From the NCBI RefSeq assembly GCF_011758805.1, contig NZ_JAANOW010000001.1:3038001-3102000 (forward strand): a stretch of 64,000 nucleotides of DNA, in the 5' to 3' direction. Under the pieces are notes generated by a model. The model made no database searches. It worked only from the letters and a program-made list of their open reading frames with translations, and was not told the DNA's origin. The first letter of the stretch is position 1; the number at the start of each line of letters is the position of its first letter. Below, one piece after another: positions 36,502 to 46,363 of this stretch. The translations under genes were made by a program, and so were the position numbers. Origin of the DNA: Mycolicibacterium fluoranthenivorans (GTDB lineage Bacteria; Actinomycetota; Actinomycetes; Mycobacteriales; Mycobacteriaceae).

Positions 36502-38759
36502 GCGGCCCGCTCCAGCAGTGACACCGGCAGTTCGCCGAACAGTTCGGCCGCCGGCACCGTGCCGGTGAACGTCCGGCCACCGATCCGGTCGGTCCAGGTC
36601 CCCGGCGGAAGCGTGAGAGTGGTCTCACCCCAACCGGTTTCGCCCAGCCGGAGGGTCCACCTGGTCACCGCCACCAGGACATCGTCACCGCGCAGGTAGG
36701 CCACCACGTGATCGGCGGCCGTTCCCTGCGCCTGGAGCGGATGGTGGCCACCGGCCAGGAAGGTGTCCGGTTTGTCGCGGCGCAGCCGCAACGCGGCGTG
36801 CACCACCCGGATCTTGGGATCGCTCCCATCGGCCAGTGCGGCCCGGCGGGCTTCGTAATCGACGGGGCGCCGGTTGTCCGGGTCGACGAGGCTGTCATCG
36901 GGCAGTTCGGTGCCCTGGTAGACATCGGGGATACCGGGCACCGTCAGGGCCAGCAGCTTCTGACCGATCGCGTCGCTGATTCCGTGTGGGCCCAGCTGCC
37001 CGACCAGCGCGGTCAACTCGGTGGCGACGGGGCCGTCGATGATCGAGTCCAGCCAGGCGTGCACCGCCGATTCGAACTCGTCGTCGGGGTCGTTCCACGT
37101 GGTGTGCGTGCCTGCCTCGCGGATCGCCTTCTCGGCGTAGGCGTGCAGCCGGGTGCGCAGCGCGTCGGTGACGTCTCCGTCGGCCGGCCACACCCCGAAG
37201 ATGTTCTGCCACAGGAATGCCGCGGTCTGCTCATCGGGTGCGAGCACCACGTGCGACCACCGCCGGATCCGCTCGGACCACACCTCGGCCGCCTGGGACA
37301 GCACCCCGATGCGGGCCCTGACGTCCTCGCTGCGCTTGGTGTCGTGCGTGGAGGTGGTGACCATGGCACGCGGCCACAGCCGGGCCCGGGTGGCGGACCG
37401 CAGATGGAATTCGGCTGCGCTCACTCCGAAGTCCTCGGGCTCACCACCGACCTCGTTCAGCGATACCAAGCGGGCGTCCCGGTAGAACAGGCAGTCCTCG
37501 ACGGCTTTTGCGGTGACGGCGCCACACAGCTGCTGGATCCGTTTGTCCGCCTCGGCGCCTGCCGCCAGGGCTGCGGCGATGATCTGCAGCGGCTCCGCGA
37601 GTTCGGTTCGGGTGGCGGCGGTTTCGGCGATCGCGACCGGACCGACCGCGGCTAGGCTCGGATAGTCGAACCGGTACACCCCGATGTGGGTGAGCAGCGC
37701 GGTGATCGCCTCGGCCAGCAGCGGGTGATCGCTGCCCACCTCGGCGACGATCACCCGGCGCAGCCGGGCCAGTTCGCTGGCCAGGGTGGTGGTGGCCGCC
37801 GACGTCTTGAGCAGTCGGGTCTGTGCGGCGTTGTCGGCCGCGTACAGCGCGGTCAGTGCCGGTTCGCCCGTGGGATCGATGAACACCCCACCCACCTCGC
37901 GCAGGGCGTCGTACCCGGTGCCCCCGTCGACCGGCAGCGCGGTGTCCAGGGGTTCGTCGGGCGCGAGGATCTTCTCGATGACGATCCACGCCCGTGGGCC
38001 GACCAGCTCGCGCAGCCGCACCAGATAGCCGGCCGGGTCGGTGAGGCCGTCCGGATGGTCGATGCGCAGCCCGTCGACCAGCTCATCGGCGAACCAGCGC
38101 CGCACCTCGGCATGCGAGGCGGCGAACACCTGCGCATCTTCCTGCCGCAACCCGGCCAGTGAGGTGATCGAGAAGAACCGTCGGTAGCCGCAGAGGTTGT
38201 TGCGCCAGCCGATCAGCTTGTAGTGCTGCCGCGCATACACTTCGGCGGGGCTGCCCTCGGCGGTGCCCGGCGCGATCGGCCACACCCGGTCGCCCAGTCG
38301 CAGTAGCCCGCCGTCGATCTGCAGGCCGTCGACATCGTCATCGGAGCCCAGCACTGGCAGCACGACGCGGCCATCGGCCAGGTCCCAGTCGATGTCGAAG
38401 TAGGATGCGAACGCCGACTTCCGGCCGTGCGTCAGTACATCCCACCACCACGGATTGTCCCGCGGCGACTCCACCCCGACGTGGTTGGGCACGATATCGA
38501 CGACGAGGCCGAGCCCACGCGCCCGGGCCGCCGCCGAAAGTCGTTGCAGGCCTTCGGCTCCGCCCAGCTCAGCCGACACCGTGGTCGGGTCGGTGACATC
38601 ATAGCCGTGCGTCGAACCGGCGTTGGCGGTCAGGATGGGGGACAGGTACAGGTGTGACACCCCGAGCTCGGCCAGGTAGTCCAGCAGGTTCTCGGCGTCG
38701 GCGAAGGTGAACGAATCGCCGCGCAGCTGAAGGCGATACGTCGAAAGGACGGCTGCCAC
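36498..38759 (-). CDS. treY: Malto-oligosyltrehalose synthase
   Basis: A 753-residue GH13 enzyme that isomerises the reducing-end alpha-1,4 bond of maltodextrins to alpha-1,1. Signatures are STYRLQLRGDSFTFADA at the start, GLVVDIVPNHVGVESP, DGLRIDHPDGL (nucleophile Asp), WIVIEKILAPDE (acid Glu) and TSTHDTKRSEDVRARI. The length is close to Rv1563c (765). It starts 8 nt after treX ends and overlaps treZ, so the three enzymes are probably made together. Confidence 0.97.
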   Translation of the reverse strand: MAAVLSTYRLQLRGDSFTFADAENLLDYLAELGVSHLYLSPILTANAGSTHGYDVTDPTTVSAELGGAEGLQRLSAAARARGLGLVVDIVPNHVGVESPRDNPWWWDVLTHGRKSAFASYFDIDWDLADGRVVLPVLGSDDDVDGLQIDGGLLRLGDRVWPIAPGTAEGSPAEVYARQHYKLIGWRNNLCGYRRFFSITSLAGLRQEDAQVFAASHAEVRRWFADELVDGLRIDHPDGLTDPAGYLVRLRELVGPRAWIVIEKILAPDEPLDTALPVDGGTGYDALREVGGVFIDPTGEPALTALYAADNAAQTRLLKTSAATTTLASELARLRRVIVAEVGSDHPLLAEAITALLTHIGVYRFDYPSLAAVGPVAIAETAATRTELAEPLQIIAAALAAGAEADKRIQQLCGAVTAKAVEDCLFYRDARLVSLNEVGGEPEDFGVSAAEFHLRSATRARLWPRAMVTTSTHDTKRSEDVRARIGVLSQAAEVWSERIRRWSHVVLAPDEQTAAFLWQNIFGVWPADGDVTDALRTRLHAYAEKAIREAGTHTTWNDPDDEFESAVHAWLDSIIDGPVATELTALVGQLGPHGISDAIGQKLLALTVPGIPDVYQGTELPDDSLVDPDNRRPVDYEARRAALADGSDPKIRVVHAALRLRRDKPDTFLAGGHHPLQAQGTAADHVVAYLRGDDVLVAVTRWTLRLGETGWGETTLTLPPGTWTDRIGGRTFTGTVPAAELFGELPVSLLERAA

Positions 38760-38767
38760 GGGCCCGC

Positions 38768-40897
38768 TCAGCTCGTCTTCTGCAGTACCAGTAGGGACCG
38801 CGGCCGGAGCGAGATCTTCTCACCCGCCGCCGCGACGAGATCGTTGTGACCGCCGGGATCGGCGGTGTCCAGCGCGGTGGTCCACTGTTCGGCATATCCC
38901 TCGGCGGGCAGCACGAAGTCGAGCTCCTCGTCGTGGGCGTTGAAGCACAACAGGAATGAGTCGTCGGTGACGCGTTCGCCGCGGGAGTTCGGTTCGGGGA
39001 TGGCGTCGCCGTTGAGGAACACCGCGATGCTCTTGCCGAAGCCCGAACCCCAGTCCTCCGGCGTCATCTCGGTACCGGCCGGCGTCAGCCAGGCGATATC
39101 GCGCTCCTGCTCGGCGGTGCGGATCGGCGTCCCGTCGAAGAATCGGCGCCGGCGGAACACCGGGTGGTTCTTACGCAGTGCGACCACCTTGCGGGTGAAG
39201 TTGAGCAGGTCGGCGTTGGTCTCACACATCGACCAGTCGATCCAGGCGATCTCGGAGTCCTGGCAGTACGCGTTGTTGTTACCGCCCTGGGTGCGGCCGA
39301 TCTCATCGCCGTGACTGATCATCGGCGTGCCCTGGGACAACATCAGGGTGCCCAGGATGTTGCGCATCTGCCGGTGCCGCAGGTCGAGGATCTCGGGGTC
39401 GTCGGTGGGACCTTCCACACCGCAGTTCCACGACCGGTTGTGGCTCTCGCCGTCGCGGTTGTCCTCGCCGTTGGCGTCGTTGTGCTTCTCGTTGTAGGAC
39501 ACCAGGTCGTTCAGCGTGAAGCCGTCATGACACGTGACGAAGTTGATACTCGCACTCGGGCGGCGGCCGGTCGCCTCGTAGAGATCCGAGGAACCGGTCA
39601 GCCGAGAGGCGAACTCACCGAGGGTTGCGGGCTCGCCCCGCCAGTAATCGCGCACAGTGTCCCGGTATTTCCCGTTCCACTCGGTCCACAAACCTGGGAA
39701 GTTCCCGACCTGGTAGCCGCCCTCGCCGATATCCCATGGTTCGGCGATCAGCTTGACCTGACTGATCACCGGGTCCTGCTGGACCAGGTCGAAGAACGCG
39801 CTCAATCGGTCGACGTCGTAGAACTCGCGGGCCAGCGTGGACGCCAGATCGAACCGGAAGCCGTCCACGTGCATGTCCAGCACCCAGTACCGCAGGGAAT
39901 CCATGATGAGCTGCAGGGTGTGCGGGTGCCGGGCGTTGAGGCTGTTCCCGGTACCCGTGAAATCCTTGTAGAACTGCGGCTGTCCGTCGAGCAGGCGGTA
40001 GTACGCCGCGTTGTCGATACCGCGGAAATTGATGGTCGGACCGAGGTGGTTGCCTTCGGCGGTGTGGTTGTAGACGACATCGAGGATGACCTCGATGCCG
40101 GCGTCGTGGAATGACCGCACCATCGCCTTGAACTCGGCCACGGCGCCGCCGGCGTGTTGGTTGGCGGCGTACTGGTAGTGCGGCGCCAGGAAACCGAAAG
40201 TGTTGTAACCCCAGTAGTTTCGCAGTCCGAGGTCGAGCAGCCGGTGATCGTGCAGGAACTGGTGCACGGGCATGAGCTCGATGGCGGTGACGTTCAGCGA
40301 TTTGAGGTGGTCGATGATCACCGGGTGGGCCAGGCCGGCGTAGGTGCCGCGCTGCTCCTCGGGGATGCCCGGATGCAACTCGGTCATGCCCTTCACGTGG
40401 GCCTCGTAGATGACGGTCTCGTGGTAGGGCGTGTGGGGTGCGCGGTCGGATCCCCAGTTGAAGAACGGGTTGATCACCACGCTGGTCATGGTGTGGCCCA
40501 GCGAGTCGACTCCCGGCGGGTGCCCGGGGATCTCCGGGTCCTCGGCGTCCAGGTCATAGGAGAACAACGCCTGGCTGAAATCGAAGTCGCCGTGAAATGA
40601 CTTGCCGTAGGGGTCGAGCAGCAGCTTGCTCGGATCGCAGCGGTGCCCGGACGCCGGGTCCCACGGCCCGTGCACCCGGAATCCGTATCGCTGGCCCGGG
40701 GTGACGGTGGGCAGATACGCGTGCCACACGTATCCGTCGACCTCGTCGAGCGTGATGCGTTCCTCGCTGCCGTCCTTGGCGATCAGGCAGAGTTCCACCT
40801 TCTCGGCGACTTCGGAGAACAGCGAGAAGTTGGTGCCCGCACCGTCGTACGTTGCTCCGAGGGGGTAGGCGGTTCCCGGCCACACTGCGTTGACCAT
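38768..40897 (-). CDS. treX: Glycogen debranching enzyme (GlgX/TreX)
   Basis: A 709-residue GH13 isoamylase-type enzyme that hydrolyses alpha-1,6 branches and feeds linear glucan to TreY. A CBM48 domain (YPLGATYDGAGTNFSLFSEV) precedes the barrel motifs VILDVVYNHTAEG, DGFRFDLAS, LIAEPWDIGEGGY and FVTCHDGFTLNDLVSYN. The start is ATG 40897, one nucleotide after the upstream acyltransferase ends, so it is probably in the same transcript. Confidence 0.97.
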   Translation of the reverse strand: MVNAVWPGTAYPLGATYDGAGTNFSLFSEVAEKVELCLIAKDGSEERITLDEVDGYVWHAYLPTVTPGQRYGFRVHGPWDPASGHRCDPSKLLLDPYGKSFHGDFDFSQALFSYDLDAEDPEIPGHPPGVDSLGHTMTSVVINPFFNWGSDRAPHTPYHETVIYEAHVKGMTELHPGIPEEQRGTYAGLAHPVIIDHLKSLNVTAIELMPVHQFLHDHRLLDLGLRNYWGYNTFGFLAPHYQYAANQHAGGAVAEFKAMVRSFHDAGIEVILDVVYNHTAEGNHLGPTINFRGIDNAAYYRLLDGQPQFYKDFTGTGNSLNARHPHTLQLIMDSLRYWVLDMHVDGFRFDLASTLAREFYDVDRLSAFFDLVQQDPVISQVKLIAEPWDIGEGGYQVGNFPGLWTEWNGKYRDTVRDYWRGEPATLGEFASRLTGSSDLYEATGRRPSASINFVTCHDGFTLNDLVSYNEKHNDANGEDNRDGESHNRSWNCGVEGPTDDPEILDLRHRQMRNILGTLMLSQGTPMISHGDEIGRTQGGNNNAYCQDSEIAWIDWSMCETNADLLNFTRKVVALRKNHPVFRRRRFFDGTPIRTAEQERDIAWLTPAGTEMTPEDWGSGFGKSIAVFLNGDAIPEPNSRGERVTDDSFLLCFNAHDEELDFVLPAEGYAEQWTTALDTADPGGHNDLVAAAGEKISLRPRSLLVLQKTS

Positions 40898-40898
40898 G

Positions 40899-43067
40899 TC
40901 ACCACCAACCGGTCGCGGCGGCCATCTGACGCCCCAGCTCGTTGGTCATGGTGCGCATATAGGTCGTCGATATGTGGTGAGAGTCGTGGTACATCAACAC
41001 ATTTCCCTCCACAACTCGGCAGATGTCTGGTCGGCACACCGCGTCACTCATGTCGAGTGGTTTGAGGTTCGGAAACTCCTGGACGAAATCGAGGGTCGGG
41101 TTGTGGTCGGACAGTACCTCAGAGCGCTTCATGCCGCACGAGATGGAATCGCCGCCGTCGGCGAGGCAATCCGCGGCGAAATAGGGCTTTCCGTCACGCA
41201 CCAGCCACGGTGTGTCGCGCATCGCGAGCACGTTGATCCCGGCGTCGGCGAAGGCCTTCCAGATGCCGATATAAAAGCCCGGCATCACGTCACCGTCCTT
41301 GATGTTCCACGGTCGCGTCGAGGTGGTGAACACATAGTCGGGATGGTCGGCGAGCAGCTTGGGCATCACCTTCTCGTTCCACTCCCGGCAGTTCGGGTAC
41401 GCCCGGTTGTCGCCCATGACAAGAGGATGCTCCTCTGTGGTCAACGGGCAACCCATCTTGAGATAGGTGACGATCTTGAAGTGGTGGATCCGGCCGAGCA
41501 GATCGAGCGCGGTGATCCAATGTTCGGCATGTGAGCCCCCCGCCAGGGCGATGGTCCGCGACGCATCCTTGTCGCCGTAGGTGCAGTTGAGAATGTCGAC
41601 ACTGTCGAAATCGCTGATACAGCCGTCATCGGTGGTTTCGGGCAGGTCGTTCTTGGCTTCCAGCACGGTGGGGCGCATCGGCAACTTGGGCACTTTGGCG
41701 TTGTTGATCAGCGCCCGCGCGCCGGGATAGTCGCGCGACGAGAGCCCGGAAAGCTCCTTACCGTTGGCCCGCTGCACGGTGACGTGCTCGCGCCAGGTGA
41801 ACGACGTCGCCGTCAGCGTTACCCCGAGCAGGGTCACCACCGAGCCCAGCGCGATGGTCGGCCGGCGCAGCCGGGTCCGCCAGGACAGGGCGATCACCGG
41901 GGCCGTGCGCGCCGCGGGAGCGCGGTAGCGCAGGGGTGTCTCCACATACCGCGTCGTCAGCCAGGCCAGCACGCCGGAGATCAGCAGCACGACGGACCCG
42001 TCGAGCAGACCGGCATGTGACCCTCCGCTGTAGGCCAGCCAGAAGATCAACAGTGGCCAATGCCACAGATACAGCGCGTACGCCATCGAGCCCAGCGAGA
42101 CGAAGGGCTTGGTGGACAGCAGCCGGTTGGGTGCGGGCAGCGGTGCGTCGCCGCGGTTGGCCGCCGAGAGGATGAACAGCACGGTGGCGCCGACGGGGAC
42201 CAGCGCCCACGGACCGGGGAACTCGCGCACCCCGTCGATGAGAGCGCCGCAGCCCACGATCGCGGCCAGCGCGAGGGTGGCGATCGCGGTGCGCAGCCAC
42301 ATCGGCCAGCGCACCCGCGGCACCAGCGCGCCGGCCAGCACACCTGCGGTCATCTCCCAACCGCGGGCGAAGCTGTTGTAGTACGCCGTGGCCTGATCGG
42401 CGTTGTGCGCGATGATCGCGTACACGAACGACGCGATGGTGAGTGCCCCGATGAGCACGATGAACGCCGTTCTCAGGTGCCGGCCCATGCGGTTGCGGAA
42501 CAGATACGCGAACCCGAAAACCAGCACCAGGAACGTGAGGTAGAACTGGCCCTGGACCGACATCGACCAGATGTGCTGCAGCGGGCTGACGGCCTCGCCG
42601 GCCCGAAGGTAGTTCGACGCCGAGTCGGCCAGCTCCCAGTTCTGGTAGTAGCCCAGGCTCGCCAGGCTCTGGTCGGCAAACGTCTCCCAGCGCGTCTCGG
42701 GCTGCACCAGGATGGTGAGCACTGCGGCCGCCGCGAGCACCACGACCAGGGCCGGGAGCAGTCGCCGCACCAGTCGGATGACTTCGGGCGCCGGCCGCAA
42801 CGAGGCACCCGGGCGCAGGGCGGTACGCAGCAGGCGGCCGCCGAAGAAGAACCCCGACAGAGCCAGGAAAACGTCGACACCACCGGAAACACGGCCGAAC
42901 CAGACATGGAACACGGCGACCAGGGCGATGGCGACCCCACGCAGCCCGTCCAGGTCGTGCCGATAGAAACCCGATGTGCGGGTGCCCATTTCGGCGCGTT
43001 TGGGAGCACCGGATGTGGAACCGACATGGGAAACGGAATCAGGCCGGTGGATGGCGGGGGTCTTCAT
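40899..43067 (-). CDS. OafA-type membrane acyltransferase with SGNH domain
   Basis: A 722-residue protein of the Rv1565c type. Residues about 35-410 form an Acyltransferase_3 domain of about ten helices: LDGLRGVAIALVAVFHVWFG with catalytic His, then GGVDVFLALSGFFFGGRLL. After one more helix, an extracytoplasmic SGNH-like domain (about 480-720) carries GGSHAEHW in place of the usual GDSHA and YHDSHHIST near the end. Such proteins O-acylate surface polysaccharides or glycolipids. It heads the treX-treY-treZ transcript, which hints at acylation of a trehalose or glucan product (inference). Confidence 0.9.
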   Translation of the reverse strand: MKTPAIHRPDSVSHVGSTSGAPKRAEMGTRTSGFYRHDLDGLRGVAIALVAVFHVWFGRVSGGVDVFLALSGFFFGGRLLRTALRPGASLRPAPEVIRLVRRLLPALVVVLAAAAVLTILVQPETRWETFADQSLASLGYYQNWELADSASNYLRAGEAVSPLQHIWSMSVQGQFYLTFLVLVFGFAYLFRNRMGRHLRTAFIVLIGALTIASFVYAIIAHNADQATAYYNSFARGWEMTAGVLAGALVPRVRWPMWLRTAIATLALAAIVGCGALIDGVREFPGPWALVPVGATVLFILSAANRGDAPLPAPNRLLSTKPFVSLGSMAYALYLWHWPLLIFWLAYSGGSHAGLLDGSVVLLISGVLAWLTTRYVETPLRYRAPAARTAPVIALSWRTRLRRPTIALGSVVTLLGVTLTATSFTWREHVTVQRANGKELSGLSSRDYPGARALINNAKVPKLPMRPTVLEAKNDLPETTDDGCISDFDSVDILNCTYGDKDASRTIALAGGSHAEHWITALDLLGRIHHFKIVTYLKMGCPLTTEEHPLVMGDNRAYPNCREWNEKVMPKLLADHPDYVFTTSTRPWNIKDGDVMPGFYIGIWKAFADAGINVLAMRDTPWLVRDGKPYFAADCLADGGDSISCGMKRSEVLSDHNPTLDFVQEFPNLKPLDMSDAVCRPDICRVVEGNVLMYHDSHHISTTYMRTMTNELGRQMAAATGWW

Positions 43068-43145
43068 GGTCGGTGACTTAATCTACCTAAGAACCCTGCA
43101 GAGCTCAGGTCGCGGGCGCCGAGTCACAGTCGCTGAGCAAAGCGA

Positions 43146-43151
43146 TAGTGT
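43146..43151 (+). promoter_or_regulatory. Candidate -10 element of bioA
   Basis: TAGTGT fits TANNNT and ends 8 nt before ATG 43160; GTCACA (43123-43128) is a weak -35 at 17-nt spacing. This geometry supports a leaderless bioA mRNA beginning at ATG 43160. Confidence 0.45.
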
Positions 43152-43159
43152 CGGATCTC

Positions 43160-44452
43160 ATGCCCGCGTTGACACCGTCCGAGATCAGCGCAATCGATAC
43201 CGCACATGTGTGGCACCCCTACAGCACCATCGGCGCCGGGGCGCCGGCACCGGTGGTCGCCCTGGCCGCCAAGGGCGCCTGGCTGACGCTGGTACACGAC
43301 GGGAAGCCCGTCCAGGCGCTGGACGCGATGAGTTCCTGGTGGACGGCGGTGCACGGGCACGGCCACCCGGTGCTCGATGCGGCCATCACGGACCAGCTGG
43401 CCACGATGAACCACGTGATGTTCGGCGGGTTGACCCACGAGCCCGCGGCCCGGCTGGCTCAGCTGCTGGTCGACATCACCCCGGCCGGGCTGGAGACGGT
43501 GTTCTTCAGCGATTCCGGGTCGGTCGCGGTGGAGGTGGCCGCCAAGATGGCGCTGCAGTACTGGCGCAGTCTGGGCCGGCCCGCCAAACACCGGCTGATG
43601 ACGTGGCGGGGCGGCTATCACGGCGACACCTTCACACCCATGAGCGTGTGCGACCCGGAGGGCGGCATGCACGACCTGTGGACCGATGTGCTCACACCGC
43701 AGGTCTTCGCCCCGCGGGTGCCCACCGAATACGACGTCGCCTACAGCGCCGCCTTCGAGGCGCAACTGGCCGAACACGCCGATGAACTGGCGGCGGTGAT
43801 CGTCGAGCCGGTGGTGCAGGGCGCCGGCGGCATGCGCTTTCACGACCCGCGGTACCTGACCGACTTGCGTGCGGCGTGCGATCGGCACGGTGTGCTGCTG
43901 ATCTTCGATGAGATCGCCACCGGTTTCGGGCGGACCGGCGCCTTGTTCGCCGCCGACCACGTCGGCGTCACACCCGACATCATGTGTGTCGGTAAAGCGC
44001 TGACCGGGGGATACGTCACACTGGCCGCCACCCTGTGCACATCGGCGCTGGCGCGGACCATCAGCTCCGGTGAACCGGGCGCGTTGATGCACGGTCCGAC
44101 GTTCATGGCCAACGCCCTGGCCTGTGCGGTCTCGGTGGCCTCGGTCGAGCTGCTGCTGGGCGGTGACTGGCAGGCCCGGGTGGCGGAGATCGAGACCGGA
44201 TTGCGCAGCGGTCTGGAGCCGGCACGGGAGCTGGCCGGGGTCGCCGATGTCCGGGTGCTCGGTGCGATCGGCGTCATCGAGATGGTCGACCCCGTCGACA
44301 TGGCGGTGGCGACCGAGACGGCGCTACGCCATGGGGTGTGGCTGCGTCCGTTCGGCCGGCTCGTCTACGCCATGCCACCGTTCATCTGCACGCCCGCCGA
44401 GGTCGCCCAGATCGGTTCGGCGATGGTGGCCGTCGCGCATGCATTAACCTGA
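43160..44452 (+). CDS. bioA: Adenosylmethionine-8-amino-7-oxononanoate aminotransferase
   Basis: A 430-residue class III PLP aminotransferase that converts 7-keto-8-aminopelargonate to 7,8-diaminopelargonate with SAM as amino donor. It has [48 protein letters not shown] and the PLP lysine K279 in VGKALTGG. I prefer ATG 43160 because TAGTGT ends 8 nt upstream, consistent with a leaderless mRNA; GTG 43148 would add four residues. The stop TGA forms the first three bases of the BioQ-type operator for bioF. Confidence 0.96.
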   Translation: MPALTPSEISAIDTAHVWHPYSTIGAGAPAPVVALAAKGAWLTLVHDGKPVQALDAMSSWWTAVHGHGHPVLDAAITDQLATMNHVMFGGLTHEPAARLAQLLVDITPAGLETVFFSDSGSVAVEVAAKMALQYWRSLGRPAKHRLMTWRGGYHGDTFTPMSVCDPEGGMHDLWTDVLTPQVFAPRVPTEYDVAYSAAFEAQLAEHADELAAVIVEPVVQGAGGMRFHDPRYLTDLRAACDRHGVLLIFDEIATGFGRTGALFAADHVGVTPDIMCVGKALTGGYVTLAATLCTSALARTISSGEPGALMHGPTFMANALACAVSVASVELLLGGDWQARVAEIETGLRSGLEPARELAGVADVRVLGAIGVIEMVDPVDMAVATETALRHGVWLRPFGRLVYAMPPFICTPAEVAQIGSAMVAVAHALT

Positions 44453-44462
44453 ACGGTGTTCA
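44445..44462 (+). promoter_or_regulatory. BioQ-type operator and -10 element for bioFD
   Basis: TAACCT (44445-44450, a TANNNT -10) runs into TGAAC-GGT-GTTCA (44450-44462), a palindrome with 3-nt centre. The identical TAACCTGAACGGTGTTCAA string occurs in the bioQ/bioB gap at 47727, so both promoters probably answer to the same TetR repressor. The operator overlaps the bioA stop and the predicted transcription start (about 44457). Confidence 0.8.
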
Positions 44463-44516
44463 ATTGTCGGCCTCGCCGACGGTGTTTCAATTGTCGGCCT
44501 CGCCGACGGTGTTCAA
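44455..44516 (+). repeat. 2.3-copy tandem repeat in the bioA-bioF gap
   Basis: Units of 26 bp (44455-44480) and 27 bp (44481-44507) differ by one T and are followed by a partial unit GGTGTTCAA (44508-44516). Each begins with the right half of the operator and ends with the hairpin GTCGGC-CTC-GCCGAC. Only the first copy has the left arm TGAAC; the later ones have CCGAC instead. TTCAAG-T-CTTGAA (44512-44524) follows immediately. Confidence 0.9.
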
Positions 44517-44536
44517 GTCTTGAAGGGATACCGCCC

Positions 44537-45682
44537 GTGACACGCACCGGACTCTCACCGCTGGCCTGGTTGGCCGACGTGGAACAGCAGCGCCGCGAGG
44601 CCGGTCTGCGGCGGGTGTTGCGGGTGCGACAGCCGGTCGGCGCCGAACTGGACCTGGCCTCCAACGACTACCTCGGGCTGTCGCAGCACCCCGCCGTCCT
44701 CGACGGTGGGGTCGAGGCCCTGCGCACCTGGGGTGCCGGTGCGGGCGGATCGCGTCTGGTCACCGGCAACACCGAACTGCACGAGGAGTTCGAGGCGGAG
44801 CTGGCCCGGTTCACCGGCGCGGAATCGGCGCTGGTGTTCTCGTCCGGCTACACCGCCAACCTCGGCGCGCTGGTGGCGCTGTCCGGCCCCGGGTCGCTGA
44901 TCGTCTCCGATGCGCTGTCCCACGCCTCGCTCGTGGACGCCTGCCGGCTGTCGCGGGCCCGGGTGACGGTCGCCCCGCACTGCGATGTCGCCGCCGTGGA
45001 GCGGGCCCTCGCCGACCGCGCGGAGGACCGCGCCGTGGTGGTCACCGAGTCGGTGTTCTCCACCGACGGCGCGCTGGCCCCGCTCCGTGAACTGCATGAC
45101 GTCTGCCGCAGGCATGGCGCGTTGCTGCTGGTCGACGAGGCGCACGGCATCGGTGTGCGCGGTACCGGCGGACAGGGTCTGCTGTACGAGACGGGCCTGG
45201 CCGGTGCCCCCGATGTGGTCATGACGACGACGCTGTCCAAGGCTCTCGGTGCGCAGGGCGGGGTGGTCCTCGGACCGGAGGCGGTGCGCGGGCACCTGAT
45301 CGACGCGGCTCGTCCGTTCATCTTCGATACCGGGCTGGCGCCGGCAGCGGTGGGCGCGGCGCTGGCCGCCCTGCGGGTGCTCATCGCCGAGCCGTATCGC
45401 GCCGCCACGGTGCTGCGCCGCGCCGCCGAACTCACCCGGATCTGCGAGGTGCCCGAGGAGCCCACCTCCGCGGTGGTGTCGGTCATCCTCGGCGAACCCG
45501 ACGTGGCGGTGGCGGCTGCGGCGGCCTGCCTGGACCGCGGCGTACGGGTGGGCTGTTTCCGCCCCCCGTCGGTGCCCGCGGGCACGTCCCGGCTGCGGCT
45601 GACCGCCCGGGCCTCGCTCACCGATGACGAGATGGACCTCGCGCGCGCCGTGCTCACCGAGGTCCTGGCTTCGGCTCGATGA
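44537..45682 (+). CDS. bioF: 8-amino-7-oxononanoate synthase
   Basis: A 381-residue PLP alpha-oxoamine synthase that condenses pimeloyl thioester with alanine to make KAPA. It has [57 protein letters not shown] and the PLP lysine K235 in [13 protein letters not shown]. The start is GTG 44537, with AAGGG 9 nt upstream. The frame extends back to 44456, but that extension only translates the tandem repeat. bioD follows 7 nt after the stop. Confidence 0.96.
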   Translation: MTRTGLSPLAWLADVEQQRREAGLRRVLRVRQPVGAELDLASNDYLGLSQHPAVLDGGVEALRTWGAGAGGSRLVTGNTELHEEFEAELARFTGAESALVFSSGYTANLGALVALSGPGSLIVSDALSHASLVDACRLSRARVTVAPHCDVAAVERALADRAEDRAVVVTESVFSTDGALAPLRELHDVCRRHGALLLVDEAHGIGVRGTGGQGLLYETGLAGAPDVVMTTTLSKALGAQGGVVLGPEAVRGHLIDAARPFIFDTGLAPAAVGAALAALRVLIAEPYRAATVLRRAAELTRICEVPEEPTSAVVSVILGEPDVAVAAAAACLDRGVRVGCFRPPSVPAGTSRLRLTARASLTDDEMDLARAVLTEVLASAR

Positions 45683-45689
45683 GAACCCG

Positions 45690-46361
45690 GTGAGCGTGCT
45701 GCTGGTGACCGGCACCGATACCGGTGTCGGCAAGACGGTGACCACCGCCGCACTCGCGGCAGCCGCCCGGCTGGCCGTCATCGACGTCGCGGTGTGCAAG
45801 CCGGTACAGACCGGCACGATCGAGGGGGACGATGACCTCGGCGAGGTGCGCCGGCTGTCCGGGGTCACGCAGTTGCACGGCGGGTGGCGTTATCCCGAGC
45901 CGCTGGCCCCGGTCGCCGCGGCGCGCCGGGCGGGTATGGACTTGCCGACCCGGGCCCAGCTGGTGGCGTCGGTGCGGGCCGCGGATCGGCCCGGGCGGCT
46001 CACCCTCGTCGAGGGCGCGGGTGGGTTGTTAGTCGACCTCGGCGCCGACGGTGTGACGCTACGCGAGTTGGCCGTCGATCTGGGCGCCCCGGTGCTGCTT
46101 GTCGTCGCGCCGGGTCTGGGCACCCTCAACCACACCGCACTCACCCTGGAATCGCTTGCCGCTCATGATGTTCCGTGTGCGGGCCTGGTGATCGGCTCGT
46201 GGCCGCACGACCCCGGCGTCGCCGAATCGGGGAATCGGGAAGCGCTGGCGGCTCTCGCGCCGGTGCGCGCCGAGCTACCCGCGGGGGCCGCCACCGCCGG
46301 CGATTTCGAGAAGATCAGCGCGGCGGCGTTCGATGCGGACTGGCTTGCGAGTCTGGTCTAG
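45690..46361 (+). CDS. bioD: Dethiobiotin synthetase
   Basis: A 223-residue P-loop carboxylase-like enzyme that closes the ureido ring of dethiobiotin with ATP and CO2. P-loop GTDTGVGKT is near residue 7-15, CKPVQTG near 36, and [11 protein letters not shown] near 107. GTG 45690 is 7 nt after bioF, so it is co-transcribed from the promoter at 44445. Length is typical. Confidence 0.95.
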   Translation: MSVLLVTGTDTGVGKTVTTAALAAAARLAVIDVAVCKPVQTGTIEGDDDLGEVRRLSGVTQLHGGWRYPEPLAPVAAARRAGMDLPTRAQLVASVRAADRPGRLTLVEGAGGLLVDLGADGVTLRELAVDLGAPVLLVVAPGLGTLNHTALTLESLAAHDVPCAGLVIGSWPHDPGVAESGNREALAALAPVRAELPAGAATAGDFEKISAAAFDADWLASLV

Positions 46362-46363
46362 CG

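Noticed and set aside
44456..44536. 27-codon upstream extension of bioF with an NCRPRRRC repeat
   Set aside because: The repeated peptide is only the translated tandem DNA repeat; AAGGG before GTG 44537 supports the downstream start.
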